Below are positions 1-5,586 of a stretch of DNA of 6,243 nt, piece after piece (positions within the stretch are counted from its first letter, which is position 1; each line of letters opens with the position of its first letter). Both the position numbers and the translations under genes were made by a program. Under the pieces are notes generated by a model. That model saw only the letters and a program-made list of their open reading frames with translations. It ran no database searches and had not been told where the DNA came from. Origin of the DNA: Candidatus Gastranaerophilales bacterium (lineage in GTDB: Bacteria > Cyanobacteriota > Vampirovibrionia > Gastranaerophilales > Gastranaerophilaceae); NCBI GenBank assembly GCA_947624665.1, contig CANQLK010000105.1:1-6243 (forward strand), in the 5' to 3' direction.

Positions 1-246
1 ATGCTTGCTACGGGTAATTCCGCAATTGATGCGATTAAGCTTTTTGCGAACAAAAAAGTTCCTCAAAAAAATATTAGATTTATAAGCTTAATAAGTGCAC
101 CCGAAGGTTTGGAAAAGGTTACTTCTTTATTCCCAGAGGTTAAAATAGTAACAGCAAGTATTGATAATTGCCTTAATGCTTCGGGGTATATAAGACCGGG
201 TTTGGGCGATGCAGGTGACAGAATTTTTAATACGGTTGAAAATTAA
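1..246 (+). CDS. upp: Uracil phosphoribosyltransferase, C-terminal part (5' end outside window)
   Basis: Uracil phosphoribosyltransferase is a cytosolic pyrimidine-salvage enzyme that makes UMP from uracil and PRPP. The 81 visible residues match the C-terminal third of the family. The MLATGNS at residues 1-7 is the end of the PRPP-binding loop (family form DPMLATG). SAPEGLEKV (32-40) is the conserved APEG segment. GYIRPGLGDAGDRIFNT (62-78) is the uracil-binding signature near the C-terminus. The family is usually about 208 residues, so roughly 125-130 residues lie upstream. The ATG at base 1 is therefore an internal methionine and not the start codon. The reading frame is intact and ends with TAA at 244-246, whose last base is also the first base of the next gene's ATG. 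Family assignment is secure; the gene is partial only because the window begins inside it. Confidence 0.95.
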   Translation: MLATGNSAIDAIKLFANKKVPQKNIRFISLISAPEGLEKVTSLFPEVKIVTASIDNCLNASGYIRPGLGDAGDRIFNTVEN

Positions 247-995
247 TGTTTTATTTTGATAATTTTTACGGTAAAAAAATATTGAAATCGTCACTTTTAA
301 GTGATTATGATTGTTTCTTTACAACAAGGGATTTTGTTTTAACCGCTTCAAACAGAAAAGATTTGGAAGAAACAGCCGATGAAAACAGAAAACTTTTAAA
401 AGACAGGCTGAATGTACAAGTAATCGTGTCTGCAAAGCAAGTTCACGGGGATAATATAGAAACCGTAAAAGCTGATAAAGCGTTTTATGATAATACTGAT
501 GCATTAATATCCGATATACCGAATACTCTGATGTTATTGAATTATGCTGATTGTGTTCCTATAATTTTGTACAGTAAAAAAGATAATACAGGCTCTATAG
601 TTCATGCCGGCTGGCGGGGGACGGCATCAGAAATCCTTTATAAAACCGTATTAAAACTGAAAAATGAGTTTAATATAAATCCGAAAAACGTAACGGCACT
701 TATTGGACCATCTATCGGGAAATGTTGTTTTGAAACTCATGAAGATGTATTTCATCAGCTTATTAATAATATTGATGATAGCGATTTATATGTAAAGAAA
801 TATAATAAATATTTTATAGATTTAAAGAAATTAAACTATAATCAATTAATAAAGAGCGGAATAGAAAATATAGATACATGCAGCTATTGCACATGCTGTA
901 TGTCTGATATATTTTTTTCATATAGAAAAGAAAACGGGATAACCGCAAGACATAGTGCCGTTGTAAAAATTAGAGAGGACAATGTATGTCAGTAA
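246..995 (+). CDS. pgeF: YfiH/PgeF-family laccase-domain protein (peptidoglycan editing factor / purine nucleoside enzyme)
   Basis: This 249-residue protein has the normal length for the family formerly called multicopper polyphenol oxidase. Family knowledge: E. coli YfiH (PgeF) removes wrongly incorporated L-Ser from UDP-MurNAc precursors, and other members, including the human relative FAMIN/LACC1, act on purine nucleosides (deaminase and phosphorylase activities). The His-Cys-His zinc site is visible as QVHGDNI (H67), ADCVPI (C103) and VHAGWRGT (H120). GPSIGKCCFE (154-163) and FFSYRKENG (223-231) are further family blocks. There is no signal peptide, so it is cytosolic. The ATG shares one base with the upp stop (TAATG) and no good Shine-Dalgarno precedes it, so translation is probably coupled to upp. 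Its 3' end overlaps the next gene by 10 bases. Odd points: a cysteine-rich C-x2-C-x-CC stretch (C212, C215, C217, C218), and TARH where many relatives have TGRQ. The family is certain; which activity dominates cannot be read from sequence. Confidence 0.9.
   Translation: MFYFDNFYGKKILKSSLLSDYDCFFTTRDFVLTASNRKDLEETADENRKLLKDRLNVQVIVSAKQVHGDNIETVKADKAFYDNTDALISDIPNTLMLLNYADCVPIILYSKKDNTGSIVHAGWRGTASEILYKTVLKLKNEFNINPKNVTALIGPSIGKCCFETHEDVFHQLINNIDDSDLYVKKYNKYFIDLKKLNYNQLIKSGIENIDTCSYCTCCMSDIFFSYRKENGITARHSAVVKIREDNVCQ
974..979 (+). promoter_or_regulatory. Ribosome binding site inside the end of pgeF
   Basis: AGAGGA ends 6 bases before the ATG at 986 and lies within the pgeF coding region. It supports the start at 986, which gives a 10-base overlap with pgeF. 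The ATG at 982 is out of frame and too close to this site. Confidence 0.6.
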
Positions 996-2302
996 TAGAA
1001 AAATTAGCAATAATATCGGATACAATTACCAAGGTAATGAATTTTGTAATAAATGATACGGAAATAAAGCCTGATTTTGATGAATATTTAAAAACATTGT
1101 CTTCAACAAATGCAGACAGAGGCAGGCTTCAGGCACTTTTAATCCCGTATATTTTTGAAAGAAGACTTACAACGGAAAGAAAAACAATTATACAGCTTTT
1201 CAGGGAAAAAGTTACGGATATTTCAAAAGAGGAAAACGAAATCATAAATTCGCTTGAGCATTCTTTTTCTTCTGTTTTCGAGATAAGACGTGTACTCAGT
1301 AACGGATTTGAGATGTATAATCTTATAAATGAAAAAATGTATAAAGTTCTTTCTCTTGTTAAGATGAATTATTTTAGAGGTATTACCACCGGGCAGTATG
1401 CGCTTTGTCGTATTTTCCCGATGAATGAAGAAAATTATCTGCTTGAAATATCAAATGTCTTATCAAGTATCAATAAAGAGCAGGTTTATAAATATGCTGT
1501 AGCAAAAATCATTGAAAGACCCGAAGATGCCTATGAAAATAATCCTAAAAAATTGCAGCAGATTGAAAAACTTGTTACTGATTTTGCACAAAAATTTGAA
1601 AAATGTTTTCATTCTTATGAAGTTATTACAACAAATATGTATGCGGATAATCTTATAAATCTTTTTAACGAATATTGTGAAAGTGACGTTTTGCCAGATG
1701 AAGAAGAAATTCAAAAAAATATAAAACAAATTGAAAATAACAGGTATTTTACCGTATCGGATTTTCAAAATTCGTATTCTGATTTTATGGAAAAATCATT
1801 GGAGGGATTTTCTTCTCATTCTTCACTCTATGATATCGGTATTGTTTATGATAAAGAGCTTGGGCTATTTGTAATGCCTTTCTATCGTACTTTTTGTAAA
1901 ATTTATGAAGTCGAAGATTATAAAACAATACAAGGTTATAAAGATTGTATTAAAAGTTTTCTTGAAAATGATAAGGTTCCGGCCAATATAATAAAAAATG
2001 TTGCTAACAAATATGATAATTTTATGGACAGAACAAATGAAATTCTTGAAACAAAATATACGCTTGAGGAGCTTTTAAGTCTGTATAAAGCAGATTCTAT
2101 GGAAAAGAAAATCTTTTCTTCCGCAAGTGTTTTGTATTCTTCAAAAATCTTTGAAGAAATGATGAAATTTGTATCATTAAAAGAAGAGAAGAAAGAAACA
2201 ACCGGAATAGACTATTCGCATGTGGGCAGAAACGATAAATGTCCGTGCGGAAGCGGTAAAAAGTTTAAAAACTGTTGTATGAACAAATTACAAATCAGTT
2301 AG
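986..2302 (+). CDS. Uncharacterised protein with C-terminal SEC-C zinc-binding motif
   Basis: This 438-residue protein has one recognisable part. The C-terminal SEC-C motif is GRNDKCPCGSGKKFKNCC at 414-431, with the C-x-C-x8-C-C ligand pattern (C419, C421, C430, C431). In SecA this motif binds zinc and contacts SecB and ribosomes; it also occurs as a tail on many unrelated proteins, so it does not by itself mean secretion. I do not recognise the rest. Residues 1-95 look helical. Residues 97-156 look beta-rich, with a repeating pattern of short strands and turns (FEIRRVLSNGFEMYNL, GQYALCRIFPM) resembling a small barrel. Residues 162-270 and 305-400 look helical and strongly charged. A linker of about 13 residues (400-412) leads to the zinc motif. 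There is no signal peptide or membrane segment, so it is probably cytosolic. It follows pgeF with a 10-base overlap and has a good RBS (AGAGGA, 974-979). It ends 8 bases inside nth on the opposite strand. The gene is certain and the motif is clear; the function is unknown. Confidence 0.85.
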   Translation: MSVIEKLAIISDTITKVMNFVINDTEIKPDFDEYLKTLSSTNADRGRLQALLIPYIFERRLTTERKTIIQLFREKVTDISKEENEIINSLEHSFSSVFEIRRVLSNGFEMYNLINEKMYKVLSLVKMNYFRGITTGQYALCRIFPMNEENYLLEISNVLSSINKEQVYKYAVAKIIERPEDAYENNPKKLQQIEKLVTDFAQKFEKCFHSYEVITTNMYADNLINLFNEYCESDVLPDEEEIQKNIKQIENNRYFTVSDFQNSYSDFMEKSLEGFSSHSSLYDIGIVYDKELGLFVMPFYRTFCKIYEVEDYKTIQGYKDCIKSFLENDKVPANIIKNVANKYDNFMDRTNEILETKYTLEELLSLYKADSMEKKIFSSASVLYSSKIFEEMMKFVSLKEEKKETTGIDYSHVGRNDKCPCGSGKKFKNCCMNKLQIS

Positions 2303-2933
2303 TTTGATAAAATTTACAATATTCGCACAATAAACATTCTTTGCAATTCGGCTTAGTCGGTTTACAAACATTCTGGCCGAGCGTTACAAATAATGTATTA
2401 ATTTCGCTCCAACAAGATTTTGGCAGTTTTTTCTTTAGCTCAGTTTCTGTTTCTTCGGGTTCTTTTGTGCAAACTAAGCCTAATCTGTTGGAAATTCGGT
2501 GAACGTGTACATCCACACAAATGCTCGGTAGTCCATAACCTTTTGATTGAACAAGGTTTGCGGTTTTTCTTCCTACTCCTTTAAACTTTACAAGTTCATC
2601 TATTTCATTAGGGACAACACTGTTATAATTGTGATACAGTTCATAGGCTATATCCAATATCTGCTTTGCTTTATTTTTATAGAAACCTACGGGATAAATT
2701 GCTTTTTCCAAATCTTCTAATTTAACGGTAAGGAAATCTTTTGGTGTTCTGCCAAGCTTTAGCATTCTCATTGTAGCAGGATATGTTGTTCGGTCATTGG
2801 TTCGAAGTGATAATATGCACGCAATTAAAACTATAAACGGGTCATTAATATCCTCCATAAACTTAACAAAATCAGTATATGGAAGTTCCATCTTTTTTAT
2901 TCCGTCAATTATTTTATTAAAATTCTTAATCAT
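2295..2933 (-). CDS. nth: Endonuclease III, DNA glycosylase/AP lyase
   Basis: Endonuclease III excises oxidised pyrimidines and nicks abasic sites by beta-elimination in base excision repair. The 212 residues are full length (E. coli Nth has 211). The helix-hairpin-helix is at 117-127 (FKGVGRKTANL), carrying the catalytic lysine K123. The catalytic aspartate is D141 in VDVHVHR. The C-terminal [4Fe-4S] loop has C190-x6-C197-x2-C200-x5-C206, the exact Nth spacing. The segment LSLRTND (41-47) replaces the E. coli LSAQATD and is closer to the LSxRTxD form seen in archaeal and Thermotoga-type Nth. An extra cysteine, C203, lies inside the cluster loop. The start at 2933 puts these landmarks 2-3 residues from their E. 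coli positions, so it is preferred over the ATG of M15 (2889-2891), though no Shine-Dalgarno precedes it. The gene is convergent with the SEC-C gene and shares 8 bases with it. No terminator hairpin is seen between them. Confidence 0.95.
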   Translation of the reverse strand: MIKNFNKIIDGIKKMELPYTDFVKFMEDINDPFIVLIACILSLRTNDRTTYPATMRMLKLGRTPKDFLTVKLEDLEKAIYPVGFYKNKAKQILDIAYELYHNYNSVVPNEIDELVKFKGVGRKTANLVQSKGYGLPSICVDVHVHRISNRLGLVCTKEPEETETELKKKLPKSCWSEINTLFVTLGQNVCKPTKPNCKECLLCEYCKFYQTN

Positions 2934-2939
2934 ACTGTT

Positions 2940-2945
2940 ATAATA
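2940..2945 (-). promoter_or_regulatory. Possible -10 element of nth, placed for a leaderless transcript
   Basis: On the minus strand TATTAT ends 6 bases before the nth ATG (TATTAT-AACAGT-ATG). With usual spacing, transcription would start at or next to the A of the ATG. No Shine-Dalgarno sequence is present upstream of nth, which fits a leaderless mRNA. No good -35 is found 16-18 bases upstream. The region is AT-rich, so a chance match is quite possible. Confidence 0.3.
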
Positions 2946-2947
2946 TC

Positions 2948-2962
2948 AAATAAACTTTATTT
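2948..2962. repeat. AT-only inverted repeat between divergent nth and aminotransferase genes
   Basis: AAATAAA-C-TTTATTT is a perfect inverted repeat with 7-base arms and a single central base. It touches the predicted -35 of the aminotransferase promoter and sits in the spacer region upstream of the possible nth -10, so a bound protein could affect both genes. With only A and T in the arms, chance occurrence in this genome is considerable. Confidence 0.35.
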
Positions 2963-2990
2963 TGCTATAAAACAATGCTTATGTTAAACT
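2962..2990 (+). promoter_or_regulatory. Predicted sigma-70-type promoter of the aminotransferase gene
   Basis: A -35 TTGCTA (2962-2967, 4 of 6 to consensus) is followed by a 17-base spacer and a -10 TAAACT (2985-2990, 4 of 6). The -10 is preceded by TGT, giving an extended -10 (TGnTAAACT). Transcription would start near 2997, leaving a leader of about 23 bases that includes the RBS AGGGGA (3006-3011), 8 bases before the ATG. Confidence 0.45.
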
Positions 2991-3019
2991 GATTTTAAGA
3001 TAGTTAGGGGATATAGAAA

Positions 3020-4201
3020 ATGTTTGAAAAGTATTTTACCGAAAGAATAAAAAAAACTCCGTCATCATTCATAAGAGAAATATTAAAAGTTACTCAAAAT
3101 CCTGAAATTATATCATTTGCGGGCGGACTTCCAAACCCTATATCGTTTCCGCAGGAAGAACTTAAAATATCAATGAACAGAATAGCTGATAAATACGGTG
3201 CAAAAATATATCAATATTCAACTACAATGGGACTTGATTCTCTAAGACAGTTTATAGTTGACAGATATAAAAAAATCTGGAATATGGATATAACAGTTGA
3301 TAACGTTATTATAACAACAGGTTCTCAGCAGGCTTTGGATTTAATCGGTAAAGTAATTGTTAATGAAGGTGATAGTGTTTTGGTAGAAAAACCTTCATAT
3401 TTGGGACTGCTTCAAGCATTCTGCGTTTACGGCGCAAACTATGTTACCGCTAAACTCAATGATGACGGACTTGATATTGAAGATTTAAAAAATACTCTTA
3501 AAACATACAAGCCTAAAATCGCTTATTTGATTCCTAATTTTCAAAATCCTACGGGGATTACTTATACTTTGGAAAACAGAAAAAAAATCTTTGATGTAAT
3601 AAAAGATGAAGATATGCTTCTTGTTCAGGATGACCCCTATGGTGAATTGAGGTTTGAAGAGGGTGAAAGAATCCCTTATATCGGAATGAATTTGTCCGAA
3701 AAAAATATATACTTAGGCTCGTTCTCCAAAATAGTGACTCCGGGCATGAGGCTTGGTTATATTATTGCCAATAAAGAACTCATTAAAATGTTAGAAACCG
3801 CAAAACAGGCAGCAGATCTTCATTCGAATATTTTCGGTCAGTATTTGATATCGGATTATCTCCATAACAATGACTTAGATAAACATATTGAAAAAATAAA
3901 GCATTTGTATAAAACTCAAGCTAATGCCATGGTAAGTGCGATGGAAGAATATTTTCCGTCAAACGTTAAATTTACAAGACCAAAAGGCGGAATGTTCACA
4001 TGGGTTACTTTAGAAGAAGGCAAAGATGTTATGAAATTATTTGATGAAGCCATAAAAAGAAAAGTAGCTTTTGTTCCGGGGCATCCTTTCTATGTTAATC
4101 CGCTTAACGTAAATACCTTAAGGTTGAATTATACTAATGCCGATTCATCTACCATAAGAACAGGTATAGAACACCTTGCTGATGCCATAAAGCAATTATA
4201 G
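3020..4201 (+). CDS. PLP-dependent aminotransferase, class I/II (2-aminoadipate/MocR-like group)
   Basis: This 393-residue protein is a cytosolic fold-type I aminotransferase that moves an amino group between an amino acid and a 2-oxoacid. Visible motifs in order: ISFAGGLPNPISFP (31-44), typical of the LysN/2-aminoadipate and MocR-type group; TTGSQQALDLIGK (99-111), the cofactor phosphate-binding turn; NFQNPTG (173-179); DDPYGEL (204-210), with D204 and Y207 expected at the pyridine ring; SFSKIVTPGMRLGY (234-247), with the Schiff-base lysine K237; and LRLNYTN (367-373), with R368 expected to bind the substrate carboxylate. There is no N-terminal GntR DNA-binding domain, so it is an enzyme and not a MocR regulator. 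Length is normal for the group, and the start is supported by AGGGGA 8 bases upstream. The next gene starts 10 bases after the stop. Substrate cannot be assigned: relatives act on 2-aminoadipate, leucine, aromatic amino acids and alanine. Confidence 0.92.
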   Translation: MFEKYFTERIKKTPSSFIREILKVTQNPEIISFAGGLPNPISFPQEELKISMNRIADKYGAKIYQYSTTMGLDSLRQFIVDRYKKIWNMDITVDNVIITTGSQQALDLIGKVIVNEGDSVLVEKPSYLGLLQAFCVYGANYVTAKLNDDGLDIEDLKNTLKTYKPKIAYLIPNFQNPTGITYTLENRKKIFDVIKDEDMLLVQDDPYGELRFEEGERIPYIGMNLSEKNIYLGSFSKIVTPGMRLGYIIANKELIKMLETAKQAADLHSNIFGQYLISDYLHNNDLDKHIEKIKHLYKTQANAMVSAMEEYFPSNVKFTRPKGGMFTWVTLEEGKDVMKLFDEAIKRKVAFVPGHPFYVNPLNVNTLRLNYTNADSSTIRTGIEHLADAIKQL

Positions 4202-4206
4202 GTGAT
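4200..4206 (+). promoter_or_regulatory. Ribosome binding site overlapping the aminotransferase stop codon
   Basis: AGGTGAT begins within the TAG stop (4199-4201) and ends 5 bases before the ATG at 4212. This is the strongest type of Shine-Dalgarno in the window apart from that of korA. It suggests that ribosomes finishing the aminotransferase reinitiate on the next gene, and it fixes the start at 4212. Confidence 0.65.
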
Positions 4207-4211
4207 GTTAA

Positions 4212-5513
4212 ATGAAAGATATGCCGCCAAATAATGAAGTTTTTACGGATAGTGTCTATATTCAAGACGGAAAAGTGTTTAGAATTGTTGAAGATATATT
4301 ACAATCCGAAAAAATAATTGATATTTTAGAACGAAATAACTTTTTTAATGGCAAAGTGGTAGGCACTTTAGTACATTCTAAAAACGAAAAGATACTTGAA
4401 CATGAATTTATTTCGGGTATTTCTCATTCTGAAGAATATACGGAGTCTATGGCTTATGATATAGCGCAAATCGGGATTGATATGGCTATTAAACTTTTAA
4501 AATATGGGATATACTCTTTTGATTTGCTTCCTCATAATTTTTCGTTTGTTAACGGGAAGTGGATTTTAATTGATTTTGAAGCTTTGTCATTATCCTCGAA
4601 AAAAGTAAGGGCAATGATAAGAGGTTATTTTAAAATTCTTTTCAGCTTTTTTGAAATAACAAAAATTGTTCAAAGAAAAGAATTAAAGCATTGTTATTTA
4701 AACAGAATAAAAGTTAACGATTTAAGAAAAATTATTCCTTTTAAAGAATGGTTTATATATTTTATAAGATTGAATTTTGCTATTTTGCTTGTTGATTTTA
4801 AATTGTATAAATTTGCATATCTTTATATTGAAAAAATACTTAAAACATATTCCGATAAATTTAAAAAAAATACGTTTAATTCTGATATTACGGTTAAAGA
4901 ACAAAATTTGTATAATTATATAAATTCACTTACAGCGGAAAATCAGCCAAAAAATATAATGGCAATAGGAATTAGTGCTTCAAAATGGGCCGTAAATTCT
5001 TATGTAAATAATTCCGTTAAATTTATTTTTGCCGATGATTATAAAATCGCTGATGAAATGTATAATACAATACGGTTAAATAAAATAAAAAAAACATCAA
5101 TAGCTCAATTATGTCCTCTGACAAAGGAAAATGAAATCCCTGTTAATTATAGATACAGAGCATTGTATGACCCATACACGAAAGAAAGATTTTCTTATGA
5201 GTGTGCGATTTTTATTGATGAAATACCTGCTGAACAAAATTTAAACGAATTTTTGGATAATTTATCAAGCTACGCTTCTAAAATCCTTATAATTAATTCA
5301 GCGCAATTCTCAAAAGAAAAATTTGATAAGCTTTCAAAACTCTATAAAGAAGTTAAGTTCATTGCCAATAATAACTTAATAGCAGCCTGCAACAGAATAT
5401 ATGAAGGATTTAATTCCGCAGAGAATACAAAATATGAAAATTATAATAGAGGAACAAACGCTAAACTTCAAACTCAGGAAATAATCGATATTATAAAAAA
5501 GTATAAAAAATAA
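4212..5513 (+). CDS. Divergent NoeA-like protein: kinase-like N-terminal half, class I methyltransferase-like C-terminal half
   Basis: This 433-residue protein resembles the nodulation-protein NoeA-related/SAM-methyltransferase fusion family; the assignment is by eye. In the N-terminal half, ILEHEFISGIS (61-71) is followed by a helix (75-98) and then GIYSFDLLPHN (99-109) and WILIDFEALS (117-126). In the family these positions read roughly LEHE..ISYPYEW, LKDASAYNVQF and VFIDxxSF. They also look like the kinase-fold catalytic loop (D104, N109) and metal-binding Asp (D121). Residues 128-215 are basic, aromatic helices. In the C-terminal half, IMAIGISASKW (249-259) takes the place of the SAM motif I DxGxxxG, FIFADD (271-276) that of the acidic loop, and CAIFIDEIPAEQ (331-342) that of motif IV, followed by a late strand KILIINS (357-363). 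Motif I is eroded: the Asp is A251 and the third Gly is S257, so SAM binding is doubtful. There is no signal peptide. It is probably co-transcribed with the aminotransferase. Base composition looks even more AT-rich than its neighbours. The gene is secure, the architecture moderate, the function unknown. Confidence 0.7.
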   Translation: MKDMPPNNEVFTDSVYIQDGKVFRIVEDILQSEKIIDILERNNFFNGKVVGTLVHSKNEKILEHEFISGISHSEEYTESMAYDIAQIGIDMAIKLLKYGIYSFDLLPHNFSFVNGKWILIDFEALSLSSKKVRAMIRGYFKILFSFFEITKIVQRKELKHCYLNRIKVNDLRKIIPFKEWFIYFIRLNFAILLVDFKLYKFAYLYIEKILKTYSDKFKKNTFNSDITVKEQNLYNYINSLTAENQPKNIMAIGISASKWAVNSYVNNSVKFIFADDYKIADEMYNTIRLNKIKKTSIAQLCPLTKENEIPVNYRYRALYDPYTKERFSYECAIFIDEIPAEQNLNEFLDNLSSYASKILIINSAQFSKEKFDKLSKLYKEVKFIANNNLIAACNRIYEGFNSAENTKYENYNRGTNAKLQTQEIIDIIKKYKK

Positions 5514-5535
5514 GTTATTAAAATTTTAAAAAAAG

Positions 5536-5551
5536 TATAAAAATTTTTATA
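5536..5551. repeat. Perfect 16-bp AT palindrome upstream of korA
   Basis: TATAAAAATTTTTATA reads the same on both strands with no central spacer. Lacking a loop and any G or C, it is a poor hairpin. It occupies the place where the -35 of the korA promoter would fall, so it could be an operator or a curved/AT-rich activation element. Chance is a real alternative in such AT-rich DNA. Confidence 0.4.
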
Positions 5552-5558
5552 TGCGATA

Positions 5559-5564
5559 TACAAT
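5559..5564 (+). promoter_or_regulatory. Candidate -10 element of korA
   Basis: TACAAT matches the TATAAT consensus at 5 of 6 positions and would start transcription near 5571, giving a leader of about 16 bases with the korA RBS in it. No -35 is recognisable at 16-18 bases upstream; that position is covered by the AT palindrome, which would suit an activator-dependent or A-tract-assisted promoter. Confidence 0.35.
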
Positions 5565-5570
5565 ATTCTA

Positions 5571-5579
5571 GGGAAGGAA
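5571..5579 (+). promoter_or_regulatory. Ribosome binding site of korA
   Basis: GGGAAGGAA contains the AAGGA core at 5574-5578, 8 bases before the ATG at 5587. It fixes the start codon of the partial gene at the window end. Confidence 0.7.
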
Positions 5580-5586
5580 TATAAAA

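Larger units (their letters stand above)
5514..5586. other. 73-bp intergenic region before korA
   Basis: This very AT-rich gap holds A/T runs, a 16-bp palindrome (5536-5551), a candidate -10 (5559-5564) and the korA RBS. No GC-rich stem followed by a T run is seen, so a standard intrinsic terminator for the upstream gene is not evident. Read-through into korA remains possible. Confidence 0.5.

Noticed and set aside
1..3. ATG at the first base as a gene start
   Set aside because: It encodes the Met of the DPMLATG PRPP loop of upp; the true start lies upstream of the window.
319..504. Open frame of 61 codons on the minus strand inside pgeF
   Set aside because: It is fully antisense to a well-supported gene, has no family-like motifs, and looks like a by-product of AT-rich coding.
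1463..1768. Open frame of 101 codons on the minus strand inside the SEC-C gene
   Set aside because: Its Phe/Ile/Asn-rich product is what the antisense of Lys/Glu/Asn-rich coding gives, and there is no RBS or motif.
986..2302. SecA or SecA-related translocase, because of the SEC-C motif
   Set aside because: No Walker A/B or helicase motifs are present; only the C-terminal zinc tail is shared.
2293..2340. Terminator between the convergent SEC-C and nth genes
   Set aside because: The two reading frames overlap by 8 bases, and no stem-loop with a T run is visible around the overlap.
2939..2944. TATAAT on the plus strand as the -10 of the aminotransferase promoter
   Set aside because: No usable -35 lies 16-18 bases upstream, and the extended -10 at 2982-2990 with a TTGCTA -35 is a better-placed candidate.
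3020..4201. MocR-type transcription regulator
   Set aside because: The protein begins directly with the aminotransferase domain and has no N-terminal GntR winged-helix domain.
4722..4904. Open frame of 60 codons on the minus strand inside the NoeA-like gene
   Set aside because: It is antisense to an extremely AT-rich stretch, is of low complexity and carries no start signal.
5517..5552. Intrinsic terminator after the NoeA-like gene
   Set aside because: The only dyad is AT-only and has no loop, so a stable RNA hairpin is unlikely.
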